Assembly: GCA_036924085.1 (NCBI GenBank)
Contig: JAVGWX010000013.1
Location: 48,323,965 to 48,387,964 of the forward strand
Origin: Ariolimax columbianus
Taxonomy: Eukaryota; Mollusca; Gastropoda; Stylommatophora; Arionidae
DNA: 64,000 nucleotides
Direction: 5' to 3'
In this document: one piece after another, positions 11,571-21,747 of the stretch
Position numbering within the stretch: the stretch's first letter is position 1
How the letters are laid out: every line of letters begins with the position of its first letter
Notes under the pieces: generated by a model
The model's input: the letters and a program-made list of their open reading frames with translations, nothing else
Database searches by the model: none
Told to the model about the DNA's origin: nothing
Made by a program: the position numbers and the translations under genes

Positions 11571-11919
11571 TTGTATAAACTTTAATATTTCGCTGTAATT
11601 GTTGATGCTAAGTGTTAGAAATGTCCTGAAATTTGCATTTCTTCAGAATGTGCGAGTAAGGGAATACCATAGTTGTGCTTTTGTTGTTGTTGTTCTTGTT
11701 GATGTTGTTGTTGAATGCTCGAAATAAGTAACAATGCACTTTGTGTGCGGCCTGAAAATGGCGTGAAGTGACGGGTTCTAGTAGCTTTCTTCACATTATG
11801 AACAAGCTGATGAAGGTGGACCGCGGTCCTCCTCCAAGCTGTTGTGCTATGCTTGGCTTCGTCTGCGTGACGCTCACTGCTACGGGTATCACGTAGTTAC
11901 ACATCTGGGCAGCTAGACT

Positions 11920-12155
11920 GCCTCGAAGACAGTCTACTTCAAGAGAACGCTACATAGAAGACAGTCTACTTCCAGAGAACGCTACATAGAAAACAGTCTG
12001 CTTCCAAGGAACGCTACATAGAAGACAGTCTGCTTCCAGGGAACGCTATATAGAAGACGGTCTGCTTCCAGGGAACGCTACATAGAAGACGGTCTGCTTC
12101 CAGGGAACGCTACCTAGAAGACGGTCTGCTTCCAGGGAACGCTACATAGAAAACA
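11920..12155. repeat. 32-bp VNTR within SINE-B, about 7 copies
   Basis: Unit contains 'tctgcttccagggaacgct'. Spacing of 32 bp is measured between successive 'gaacgc' (11945, 11977). The unit corresponds to the 'cctgtttccagggaacgcta' block of other SINE-B copies. Confidence 0.9.
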
Positions 12156-12189
12156 GAAGGTGATCTTGGTCAGTGTATTGTGCTTGACT

Positions 12190-12450
12190 GACGTGACATC
12201 CTGACTAGTATATTGTGCCTGACCCTGGTGCGATCTCCTGACTAGTATATTGTGCCTGACCCTGATGCCACGTCATGACCAGTATATTGTGCCTGACCCT
12301 GGCGTGATCTCCTGACTAGTATATTGTGCCTGACCCTGGCGCGATCTCCTGTCAAGTATGTTGTGCCTGACCCTGGCGTGATCTCCTGTCAAGTATGTTG
12401 TGCCTGACCCTGGCGTGATCTCCTGTCAAGTATATTGTGCCTGACCGTAC
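12190..12450. repeat. 37-bp VNTR within SINE-B, about 7 copies
   Basis: Unit contains 'agtatattgtgcctgaccct', with 37-bp spacing between 12244 and 12281. Single or double units occur in other SINE-B copies (for example 24935-25000). A related 38-bp expansion lies at 17452-17768. Confidence 0.9.
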
Positions 12451-12640
12451 TATCGGTTGGCTTTCCACAATCAAAGTATTCATAAGAAAATAGAACCGAT
12501 TTCATTACACCCGAACGTCCTCATATGTGCTCAGTTCCTCGGTTGCTGAATGTACCGACGACAGAATACGAACCCAGTAGTTCCCACGGCGGCTCTGAAA
12601 TTTTACTCTGACTTCGTGAAGTACCCATTTATATCTGGGT

Positions 12641-13027
12641 CAGGGATCAAGATGCTGAACAGCGCATGAGCTGCAGCGGTCAGCGACCCATAGCTGACTG
12701 CTATCATCAGGGCCAGCGAACCAGAACTGCCAAGACCCTTCTACACCTCCAGGCGGTGATCCTGGATAATAGGCTGCAGCAGGGCAGACTGGCTAAGGAG
12801 AAGGGATCGAAGAGAGAATGCTAACCCGGTACTCAAAAAAATGTTTGCTGAAGTCGGATGTGTTGGACCGAAAGGTGCAAATATCGCAGCCAAGCTGTAA
12901 ACTACGACACTACGCATTCCGTTCTCTGGACTACATTCTGCTACTTAAGCCCTTTCAGAGTTTGGTAGTGGGAGATTGAGAACGAACGAAGAAGAAGAAG
13001 AAGAAGAAGAAGAAGAAGAAGAAGAAG
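12641..13027 (+). mobile_element. SINE-A, full length, with target-site duplication
   Basis: A complete copy running from 'cagggatcaagatgctga' to 'gagattgagaacgaacgaag' plus a (GAA)12-type tail. It is flanked by the 10-bp direct repeat 'atatctgggt' (12631-12640 and 13028-13037). The internal oligo-A 'ctcaaaaaaatg' at about 12830-12842 separates a 5' module from the core module 'gctgaagtcggatgtgttgg' shared with SINE-C. I see no convincing tRNA, 7SL or 5S head. An A-box-like 'gagctgcagcggtcagc' is present but no matching B box. Confidence 0.9.
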
Positions 13028-13324
13028 ATATCTGGGTTAAATAAACGAAACGGTCACGCAATGAACACAACACCTTCTACCGCAATGTTAGTGTGGTTGA
13101 CCATGTGTCGCGTCCGTACGGTGCCATCAAGAAGATGCAAGTCATCACGATCATCACGTTCTTAGTGGTGTGCCATACGTTTATCATTAAGTTAACCATT
13201 GTAGTGACATGCCTATTTTTCTCTATTTATTGATAGCAATCCCCGTTATTGGGTGTGGTCGAGCCGAGAAACTCAAAATTCCTGACGTTCTGAATTGATT
13301 GATTCTCTAGGATATCTTTAAGTC

Positions 13325-13487
13325 TTCTTCTTCTGCATTCATTCTCAATCTCCTGCTACCAAGCCGTGAACATGGCTTTGCAAGCAGCAGGATATAGTCC
13401 GGAGACCGGAATGCGTTGTGTCGCTAGTTTACAGTTTGACTACGATATTTGCACCTATCGGTCCAACACATCCGTCTTCGGTAGCCT
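13325..13487 (-). mobile_element. SINE-A short subfamily copy
   Basis: The plus strand reads a (TTC)n tail, then 'tctcaatctcctgctacc', then the body 'atggctttgcaagcagcagg' to 'acacatccgtcttcgg', stopping at the same place as the copy at 3161-3283. The diagnostic 'gtgtcgctagttta' differs from the 'gtgtcgtagttta' of the long form. Confidence 0.85.
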
Positions 13488-13627
13488 GTAAGGTCTAATT
13501 TGTCCTTGTCTTCGCTCATCGTCTTAGTGTTGCTGGAGTTCATGGACAGGTTTTGTTCCTTGCTGTGCCACTTCATGGACAGGGTCGTCTGCTCCAGACC
13601 CGCGGCGAGACGACAAATCAACAAATC

Positions 13628-13800
13628 ACAGGCTGCAGAACTTTGAAATCAAACGAAGGTCGAACGGAGTGCGAAGCAGAAGTGTCTTCACCCAATGACC
13701 TACAGTAACCATCCGTTTCCACATCCTTCGTCATTAACTAAGAGAGACTGAGCCTCTCTGGGTATTCCGCTAGTCCAGTGAAGTCAATTATTAGCAACCG
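13628..13800 (+). mobile_element. RNase H repeat, decayed 3' fragment
   Basis: Diverged match to 11370-11550 and 53270-53440: 'caggctgcagaactttgaaa', 'tcgaacggagtgcg', 'gagactgagcctctctgggt' and 'ccagtgaagtcaattattag'. It is too degraded to translate. Confidence 0.6.
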
Positions 13801-13932
13801 AACATAAGAGAGAAAAAACTGCCGATGAGGCTAAACTGACCGGGAACGTGTTAAACCGGAACAGCTGTACATTCATCAAATCAGATTCTTATCAGCCAAA
13901 ATACAACTATAAGAAAAATGGCAATTCTAACA

Positions 13933-14070
13933 GATTCCAGGAGCATACTCCAAACCATATCAAGCCATAAACAATATAGATTCCAGGAGCATACTCCAAA
14001 CCATATCAAGCCATAAACAAGGTAGACTCCAGAAGCACACTCCAAACCATATCAAGCCATAAACAAGATA
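13933..14070. repeat. 46-bp tandem repeat, 3 copies
   Basis: Three units containing 'atactccaaaccatatcaag' and 'ccataaacaa', spaced by 46 bp (13933, 13979, 14025). Confidence 0.9.
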
Positions 14071-14119
14071 GACGCTCACACGAAATAAAATATAACATCG
14101 GGTTCCTGTCGCAAAAATC

Positions 14120-14640
14120 TGATTTATTTCAAAAGTGGATTCCTGTTCACTGTGGCTTCCTTTGGACACAAAAAGACCGATGAATTGCCACATGCCAGAG
14201 GTGGCGGCATGCAGACTCGCCATCGACAGAGCTGTATAGAACCAATGACATTCATAAAACGATCCATGAGGACGGAATGGAGAGACCAGAACAAAGATTA
14301 CACGCCAGGAAATCAAGCATAGACGAACTTGGCAGAGATGGGCAGACAAAGATCTTCACTTAGAACAGCACTTTGCAGACCCAAGGCCCACCTCCACAGA
14401 ATGGGTCTCAGGGGCACTGTCACACGCGATTGTGGAGCACCTAAGCAAACACTAGAACATTTTCTGCAAAAATATCCCACTTATGCAGACCAGAGAGGCA
14501 GTTTGCTCGAAAAGCTGTGGGGGGTGGCTAATACCTGAAACGCACAGCCTCCGTCGTGAACCTCACCGGACTAGCAGCATAGGACCAGTTGATCAAAGAA
14601 GAAGAATAAAAAGAAGAAGAACTTGAACCGTGCTTCGAAA
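14120..14640 (+). mobile_element. LINE 3' fragment: RNase H end plus zinc-knuckle region
   Basis: Starts with 'KWIPVHCG', the His block of a retroelement RNase H. After at least one frameshift it reads 'CRPKAHLHRMGLRG', 'DCGAPKQTLEHFLQKYPTYA' and 'DQRGSLLEKLWG', which parallels the C-terminus of the I-like LINE at 47150-47340. It ends in a (GAA)n-rich tail at about 14598-14620. One Cys of the knuckle has become Tyr. Confidence 0.65.
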
Positions 14641-14946
14641 AAGTTAAAGATATTACAATTACGACAAATAGCAGTGAATGTTCCAATTGTAATGGTTGTA
14701 CGAGAAACTAGACACCATCACATTAGTCTCTCTAAATGAGCCAGATGCATTATCGTTTCAAATTGTCGTAATCTGATTGGTAACAACATTGGAAGAAATA
14801 TATATTTGTAGATTGTTTCATGAAATCTGAGTTGTGTTTTCTCATGTCCTTATGTGTAAAACGAGTTCGTGAGGTACGACAAAAATATTATATGTACGTA
14901 ATAACATGATGGTGTTTCAATGTTACTTCTGTTATGTATATTGTAT
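14641..14946. other. No recognisable feature
   Basis: AT-rich sequence without recognisable content. Confidence 0.4.
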
Positions 14947-16540
14947 CATCATCATCATCATCATCACCTGGTTGATCAGTCCGGAGACTGGAGGTTGTCT
15001 CAGTATGTCTTTACATTTGACCCTATATTCCTCAGTTCTCTTCATTGCAACATGTTCGTACTCGAATGTCCCTGCATGCCTGAGATGTAAAGGGGAGTCT
15101 TAGTCGCCCCGGGTCCTCTCTTCTATTGAATCTTGCCCTCTAGTATCTTCTGTAGAAGACTCTCATGTCTCTTATTGTAACCCAGCCAATATTCCCCTCT
15201 AGTATCTTCTGTAGAAGACTCTCATGTCTCTTATTGTAACCCAGCCAATATTCCCCTCTAGTATCTTCTGTAGAAGACTCTCATGTCTCTTATTGTAACC
15301 CAGCCAATCTTCCCCTCTAGTATCTTCTGTAGAAGACTCTCATGTCTCTTATTGTAACCCAGCCAATCTTCCCCTCTAGTATCTTCTGTAGAAGACTCTC
15401 ATGTCTCTTATTGTAACCCAGCCAATCTTCCCCTCTAGTATCTTCTGTAGAAGACTCTCATGTCTCTTATTGTAACCCAGCCAATCTTCCCCTCTAGTAT
15501 CTTCTGTAGAAGACTCTCATGTCTCTTATTGTAACCCAGCCAATATTCCCCTCTAGTATCTTCTGTAGAAGACTCTCATGTCTCTTATTGTAACCCAGCC
15601 AATATTCCCCTCTAGTATCTTCTGTAGAAGACTCTCATGTCTCTTATTGTAACCCAGCCAATCTTCCCCTCTAGTATCTTCTGTAGAAGACTCTCATGTC
15701 TCTTATTGTAACCCAGCCAATCTTCCCCTCTAGTATCTTCTGTAGAAGACTCTCATGTCTCTTATTGTAACCCAGCCAATCTTCCCCTCTAGTATCTTCT
15801 GTAGAAGACTCTCATGTCTCTTATTGTAACCCAGCCAATCTTCCCCTCTAGTATCTTCTGTAGAAGACTCTCATGTCTCTTATTGTAACCCAGCCAATCT
15901 TCCCCTCTAGTATCTTCTGTAGAAGACTCTCATGTCTCTTATTGTAACCCAGCCAATCTTCCCCTCTAGTATCTTCTGTAGAAGACTCTCATGTCTCTTA
16001 TTGTAACCCAGCCAATCTTCCCCTCTAGTATCTTCTGTAGAAGACTCTCATGTCTCTTATTGTAACCCAGCCAATCTTCCCCTCTAGTATCTTCTGTAGA
16101 AGACTCATGTCTCTTATTGTAACCCAGCCAATCTTCCCCTCTAGTATCTTCTGTAGAAGACTCATGTCTCTTATTGTGATCCAGCCCACTCAACCGACGT
16201 TTTTGTATCGTATGCAATATTTGTCTTTCTGCGCCTGCACCAGTGAGTTGATTGTCATTGGATCTTCTTTCTGTCCAACTCAATCGTTTCATTCTACGGT
16301 AGCATCACATGTCAAACGTTCTCCAGCTTATTTCATCCTTCTTCGCTAAAGTCCATCTTTCAGCTCCTATGCAGTGTAATTGGCCATATATGAGTGGTGA
16401 TTATTTTTTTCCTCACTTCTGTCCTGATATTCTTTGAGGTTAATTTCTGTTTTTCTCTGAAGCCCTTTTTTGGCATTGTAATCATTGTCTTAATTTATGT
16501 CTCAATCAGGGCATCTTCTGTTTTAGTCTTTTTTGTTGTA
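14947..16540 (-). mobile_element. LINE (RT C-terminal end), minus strand, swollen by a satellite
   Basis: Minus-strand protein scraps 'RLSWTERRSNDNQL' and 'AERQILHTIQKRRLSG' are the endonuclease/RT LINE C-terminus that also occurs at 61765-62830. The 3' end carries a (GAT)n tail (plus 'atcatcatcatcatc' at 14947-14966). Between the C-terminal tail and the 3' end, one 59-bp coding segment is amplified about 18 times (15135-16178). The sister copy has a single segment there ('atcttctgtagaaggct' at 62146). Confidence 0.7.
15135..16178. repeat. 59-bp satellite, about 18 copies, LINE-derived
   Basis: Units contain 'ctctagtatcttctgtagaa' and 'gtctcttattgtaacccagc'. Spacing is 59 bp (15141, 15200, 15259); the last two copies lack 2 bp ('gactcatg' for 'gactctcatg'). 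The only common variant is 'caatattc' versus 'caatcttc'. Each unit has a 5-bp inverted repeat, cttct-gt-agaag. Homogeneity is very high, suggesting recent expansion or ongoing homogenisation. Confidence 0.96.
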
Positions 16541-16790
16541 TATAGCTTTTAAAATCATTTTAAATTATGCTATTTTGTGTTTAAAATCAAATCAAACCCG
16601 TGATAGATTCATGTTGAGTATACACACGAAGCCCTCCTATCTTGAGACAAACATTCCAGCTTTGTCCATGTCTTCGTTAGTTACCATTTACCAGTTACCA
16701 CATAGGACCTTTATCTGTCATGGATGCCTGAAGTGTACATTTCCTGCTAGTTGGCTTGTCCAAATTTGTGGACGTTTGCGTAGCTTGAAA

Positions 16791-17165
16791 ATAAGATGAG
16801 CAGCGCATGAGCTGCAGTGGTCAGCGACCCATAGCTGACTGCTAGCGTCAGGGCCAGCGAACCAGCTCTGCCAAGACCCTTCTACACCTCCACGCGGTGA
16901 TCCTGGATAACAGGCTGCAGCATAGCAGACTGGCTAAGGAAAAGGGATCGAAGAGGGAATGCTAACCCGATACTCAAAAAAATGATTGCTGAAGTAGTCG
17001 GATGTTTTGGACCGAAAGGTGCAAATATCGCAGTCAAGCTGTAAACTACGATACAAAGTATTCCATTCTCTGAACTACATTCTGCTACTTGCGCCCTTTC
17101 AGGGTTTGGTAGCGGGAGATTGAGAACGAACGAAGCCAAGCCATACCAAGCCAAGCCAAGCCAGA
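16791..17165 (+). mobile_element. SINE-A, nearly full length
   Basis: Begins 'aagatgagcagcgcatgagc', slightly short at the 5' end. It runs through 'tgatcctggataacaggctg' and the core to 'gagattgagaacgaacgaag', ending in a (GCCAA)n-type tail at about 17132-17163. I could not find a clear target-site duplication. Confidence 0.88.
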
Positions 17166-17254
17166 TAGACTGGCTCATGTCGGTCTCTCCTGGTGCATCA
17201 TTTATTTTCCGACATGCTTGGCAGCTCTACAGAATTACTATTTGTGACTTTCTC

Positions 17255-17450
17255 TATGTGCTGAAGGGAGATCCGTTGGAAGAAATGGATACCTTTACCT
17301 ATTTAGACAGAACGATTGACATGACAGGAGCTACGCATGCAGATCTAAGGAACAGAATTGGAAAGGCAAGAGGGACATTCCTGATACGACGCAACAAAGG
17401 GAAATTCGGTGAAATCAAGATTCTCAGAAGAATATTCGGGACGATCAGGG
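17255..17450 (+). mobile_element. LINE RT C-terminal fragment
   Basis: Reads 'EEMDTFTYLDRTIDMTGATH' and 'ADLRNRIGKARGTFLIRRN', the 'FxYLGSxID...D...RIGKA' segment that follows the RT catalytic core in RTE/L2-type LINEs. It is cut off on both sides by SINE copies. Confidence 0.7.
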
Positions 17451-18130
17451 TAACGTCTGATCAGGCAAAACACACTGATCAGACAATGTTAGCCAGGGTC
17501 AGGCAAAACTCACTGATCAGACAATGTTAGCCAGGGTCAGGCAAAACTCACTGATCAGACAATGTTAGTCAGGGTCAGGCAAAACACACCGATCAGACAA
17601 TGTTAACCAGAGTCAGGCAAAACACACCGATCAGACAATGTTAGTCAGGGTCAGGCAAAACTCACTGATCACACAATGTTAGCCAGGGTCAGGCAAAACA
17701 CACCGATCAGAAAATGTTAACCAGGGTCAGGCAAAACACACCGATCAGATAATATTAGCCAGGGTCAGGAGAAATGTACGTGCCAAAACCCTAACCTGTC
17801 CTCCTCGTTGGTCGTCCTGGAAACAGGCTGTTGTCGAGGACAGCAGTCTGGGTAACAAGGTGAGGTTGGATGTGATCCCCATAGTAGTGAGTGATACGCA
17901 AAGGAAGCCAAGCATTGCACAGCGACCTTGAGAACCCCGGCCCACTTCATCAGCACGCTCAGGATGTCAAGAAAGCTATTACAATCTGCCACAAATTCCG
18001 TTCTTTATCAGGGAGAACAAAAGGGTTACCAACCCATTGTGGGCATTAACAACCAACCAACCAACCAAACAACCAACCAACCAAACAACCGACCAACCAA
18101 TCAACCAACCAACCAACCAACCGACCAAAA
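17440..18130 (+). mobile_element. SINE-B with 38-bp VNTR and (CCAA)n tail
   Basis: Sense-strand copy. The 5' VNTR (17452-17768) leads into 'cctggaaacaggctgt', 'gtgatccccatagtagtgag' and 'cccattgtgggcattaac', then an (CCAAC/CCAA)n tail at 18046-18128. The tail's Asn/Gln/Pro/Thr frames are not coding. The tail runs straight into the next LINE relic. Confidence 0.88.
17452..17768. repeat. 38-bp VNTR in the SINE-B head, about 8 copies
   Basis: Unit contains 'gccagggtcaggcaaaac' and 'ctgatcagacaatgtta', spaced by 38 bp (17489, 17527). It is homologous to the 37-bp VNTR at 12190-12450 seen from the other strand. Confidence 0.92.
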
Positions 18131-18391
18131 AAATATTCAACGCTTGTGTCAAATTGGTGTCGTTGTATAGAGCGGAGACATGGAGCATGAGCAAGGACAT
18201 ACAGCAAGAAATCCAGTCCTTCCAAGAAAGGATAATGGACATAAAGTGACAGGGGACATGGTAAAGAATGAAGACATGGGAAAGGGACCAACAAAATCCA
18301 CTGGAACAACAAATTAAGCCGAGAAAATAGGATTGGATAGGGCCTACGCTATGGAAGGCACATTCCAACATAGCTGGACAGAGATGAGAGT

Positions 18392-18441
<50 letters not shown>

Positions 18442-18600
18442 TAGAAGCAGACCTAAAAATACACGGAGGAGAGAATGTGAGAAGGTACTAAGATTAAATT
18501 ATTTCACCTGGATAGAAGCTGACAGACCAGCTCAGAACCGTGCATTCTCGTGGGATGTTGTCAAAGGCCAATGCACCAAGAGGAGCGACGAGCAATGATT
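18131..18600 (+). mobile_element. LINE RT C-terminal fragment with GA microsatellite
   Basis: Reads '[20 protein letters not shown]' and 'IQSFQERIMDIK', then frames broken by stops, then a GA run (18387-18440), then 'TRLNYFTWIEADRPAQNRA' in pieces. Sister of 4741-5340. 'YxxETW' is the conserved 'YGxETW' segment of RTE/L2-type RT tails. Confidence 0.7.
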
Positions 18601-18639
18601 GAATTTTATTCGCTCCTTCTATAGACCATTGCAACATTC

Positions 18640-18681
18640 GGTGGTGTGTGTGTGTGTGTGTGCATATGAAGTGTGTGTGTG

Positions 18682-18712
<31 letters not shown>
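18640..18712. repeat. (GT)n and (AT)n microsatellites
   Basis: GT runs at about 18642-18682, then an AT run at about 18687-18712. Confidence 0.93.
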
Positions 18713-19350
18713 GAAATCATTTCTATGTGTATGCTAATAGTGATGCGTTCTATCTTTGTTTTGGGTTCTTTATAATTATTTCTTCGCTGTACGTCTGTTT
18801 GAATTTCCATAATTGGCGTGGAAGATTTGATTGGTTGATCCAATATCATGATGTCTTATAATAGTTGGTCAAAATGGTACTTGGCACGACGCGCTGGGTA
18901 GGTAAAATACGAAATGATGTCGCTGGACAAAATGAGACACAGTTCTAATTCTGAAATAAGTATAGGAGAGTTTGTAGGGGAAGGCGGGATTGAGAAGGTG
19001 ACGGGGAGAGAGAAATGAGCAAGAATGAAAGCAATTGTTATGTAAGGTGGTGTGGGGATGTTTGGAAACAGAGAATATTTACATATTATACTAGCGGTAT
19101 TTCTTGAATTGTGCAACTCACAAGCGCGAATGAGAGCACTATTTTCTGGCTGACAACCCGAAATATCCTACTTCAGATACCTGAACAGAATCCAACTAGA
19201 ACACACATAAGAGGGCTAGCTATGTACACATCCATACGAAACCGTTGATATGCATCTTCTTTGAGCCCTCGTCGATGTTAAGAAAATGCCTCTTCCTACG
19301 CCAGGTAAATGGTACACTTTAGATGATACTAACAACTGGCAAATACATTC
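18713..19350. other. No recognisable feature
   Basis: No domain or repeat recognised. Confidence 0.4.
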
Positions 19351-19351
19351 T

Positions 19352-20015
19352 TCTTCTTCTTCCTCGTTCATCTTCAGACCTCGACTTCAATGACTCTAAC
19401 GAAGGCAGCAGTCGACTCAAGGCTCTGTACGCTGCCGTACAGCTTTTCCTGGAAGGAACCTGACTGTTGCCAAATGCTACTTCTTTTGTCGGTATACAGT
19501 GGACAGGACTGCAAAATATGTTCTGCCTTCATGGGGGCTGTGCCGCAGACACAAAGATCTGTAGTGCCAATCTTGAACCTTTTGTACAGATGGCATCTAA
19601 GTCTGTTGTGACCTGTAGGTATCCGGAGAATTATCACCTGTTCTCGCCTGGAGAGTTGACGGTAGGCATCATTTTCTATGTGGCCAGGGTGGTCTTCTTT
19701 CCATGTTGCACTGTACGTTGCCCTGATGAATGCTTTTATCTCATTGTATGTGATTTCTGTATCACTCTGCTGCAGCATTCCTCCCTCTCTGGCGATTTTG
19801 TCTGCCTCCTCGTTGCCTGGAATGTCGCAGTGGGCTGGTAGCATCTGGGCTGTGCTTTTTTTGTTTAAGCTCTTGCACAGGCGTTCGAGCGAGTCTGCCA
19901 GAGCCCCGAATTTATTTTTGTGCTGGTTCTTGGGCGCCATTAACACTGCGAGGGTGTCTGCAAAAATGACCACTTGTTTATCTGCCTGCTGCTTATGGTC
20001 TATAAGGGTTTCCCA
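19352..20015 (-). mobile_element. I/Jockey-like LINE, 5'-truncated: RNase H end and zinc knuckle
   Basis: A continuous minus-strand frame of about 199 codons begins in the RNase H domain ('VVIFADTLAVL', third catalytic Asp). It continues 'LPAHCDIPGNEEADKIAREG' (His and last Asp), then 'LRIPTGHNRLRCHLYKR', and ends with the knuckle 'CVCGTAPMKAEHILQSC'. The 3' end runs into plus 'cttcttcttcttcc', a short (GAA)n tail. It is clearly homologous to 46795-47436 but diverged, so this is an older relative. The open frame reflects 5' truncation of a LINE, not a host gene. Confidence 0.85.
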
Positions 20016-20699
20016 AAAAAAATTGTAAAAATTTATTTTTTTTTAAACTAACAAAAAAACAAACAATGCAAACATGTTCAGATACCCGTAGATGCATTGG
20101 GGCCTAAGAGCGAGAGCCCTGGTTCAGCCGAATCCGTAGCAACAACAACTTTTAATCGTGTGCGGTTCGTCACTGGTCTGGTTGTTCAATTAACTCAGAA
20201 CACCCCGTCTTGTTATCCTATCTCATCTTCCCACTTCTGTCGTTAGGCGTGAATATTTACAAACTTCTTTCGCCTTCTATAAGTTATCTTTGTTATTCTC
20301 AATCAGTGCCGCTGGAATATTTTGTCAGCACTGTCATTCCATATTGCCTGGGTCTTTCTTTTGCTCTGAAGATCTGCTATGTTCTAGTAAAGACTCACGT
20401 GGCAGGTCATGTTCTTGCCATGTGTTCAAGTAATTTATTTCTTTGTGCCAACATTTCTTATTTGATGTCACATTTCTCTCAAGAAACGACGAACACAACG
20501 CAAAATGATGGGCTTTCAGACCTCGCAAGTTTCAAGCGTTCCACGATCTTACTGGATTTGAAATCGATGCATATCCAGATCGTATACGGGAAACACACTC
20601 GGCAGTGTCAAGTACAGACTGTTGGCACACGGAACTCTTGATAGTTGAGAAATCGAAAGGAGCAGACTCATATCAGTCGTCCAGGAATAAAATTAAAAA
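20016..20699. other. No recognisable feature
   Basis: A 143-codon open frame (20210-20641) has a hydrophobic N-terminal half but no motif I recognise and no supporting homologue in the window. I treat it as chance. Confidence 0.4.
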
Positions 20700-20855
20700 G
20701 CTAACTAAATCCCTATCCAGTAGTAGCCAACGTCACTTCTGATGTAGACAGCACGTACCAAACGTCAAGTTTAGCAAAATTGCATTATCCTCCGACTCAT
20801 TGTTTCCTCCGCAGACCGTTGAAAACATGGCGGGTGTGATACGGAATCCGTTTAG
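20700..20855 (+). mobile_element. Mariner-like element: upstream region and transposase start
   Basis: Shares 'gactcattgtttcct', 'gcagaccgttg', 'aacatggcgggt' and 'atacggaatccg' with the minus strand at 41380-41470. The ATG at 20827 starts 'MAGVIRNPF', after which the frame enters the 18-bp array. It is truncated after about nine codons. Confidence 0.6.
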
Positions 20856-21060
20856 ATTTGGTGACGGATGTCTGTTTGGTGACGGATGTCTATTTGATGA
20901 CGGATGTCTGTTTAGTGACGGATGTATATGTAGTGACGGATATTTATTTGGTGACGGATGTCTATTTGGTGACGCATGTCTACTTGGTGACGGATGTCTA
21001 TTTGTTTGGTGATGGATGTCTATTTAGTAACGTATGTCTATTTGGGGACGGATGTCGACA
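20856..21060. repeat. 18-bp tandem array, about 11 copies
   Basis: Unit 'ggtgacggatgtctattt' with scattered substitutions. It is fused to the start of the mariner-like frame, giving Gly-Asp-Gly-Cys-Leu-Phe repeats. The frame closes at 21010-21012. Confidence 0.92.
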
Positions 21061-21745
21061 TTTCAGATGGAGTCTCACGCGGAGATTTGTAGGACTCTTC
21101 TCTCCATTGCTCTTCTGGTAGCACGGGTCTTCTCTGAGTCACATTTTTGTCGACTCCAAACCTCACACCTAAAGACCATTCCTGTGATAACCATACTAGT
21201 GAAGATATGATCTCAGCCGTTGACGTCAGTCATCTGCTGGATTGTCGGTTTAATGCGGTTGAAACTGAGCCAACGAGTTGCACTCCTGTGTATGATTTCG
21301 TTGTCAGTTATGTCTGTTGTTGATTTCCAGACGCATGTAGACTCACGTATTGACATTTTCCATAGGCTTATTTTCCAGTCAGAGTTTCCCCCGGGGAGCA
21401 GATAGTGTTCAGTAGAAACTGGTTCTTATTTATATTTATGTTCAGGCCAACCGCCTTGTCTGGTGTCTTTTTCTCGCTTAGGCTTTGCTCGGATTCTCCA
21501 AGGCTGAGCCTGAAGATCGCAACGCCAATCGCAAAGCGTAGTTGTTAACCATTATCATAAAAATGTGTCATCAAGTTTGGCCGTTAGTATAAATAGGGTA
21601 CAAGTAGATTAACAGTAAACCATACTTTTTATGAAAGCTTAATTCAGCAATTTTTTTATGCGATGTTTATTTAAATGAATATAGTTTGTTAAAGTCCTTT
21701 CTACAGATATAGTTAAGTTAGCGTCGGACAGATCAGATACGTTCA
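21061..21745. other. No recognisable feature
   Basis: No domain or repeat recognised. Confidence 0.4.
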
Positions 21746-21747
21746 AT

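Larger units (their letters stand above)
11685..12450 (-). mobile_element. SINE-B copy enlarged by two internal VNTRs
   Basis: The plus strand shows the (GTT)n end at 11685-11716, then the family blocks 'gctgatgaaggtggaccg' and 'tgtgctatgcttggcttc'. The part that is the 5' side in sense is then amplified as two arrays (11920-12155 and 12190-12450). Typical copies carry about one unit of the first and two of the second, so the enlargement happened inside this copy. Confidence 0.85.

Noticed and set aside
15966..16292. Repeat protein with 'SSTEDTRGEDWLGYNKRHE' units
   Set aside because: Reading of the 59-bp satellite derived from a LINE. Since 59 is not a multiple of three, the frame drifts after a few units.
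19374..19973. Host RNase H gene
   Set aside because: The frame continues into the LINE-specific zinc knuckle and a GAA tail, as in the I-like LINE at 43.6-47.4 kb.
20210..20641. 143-codon open frame
   Set aside because: No motif, no homologue in the window and ordinary length for chance in this composition.
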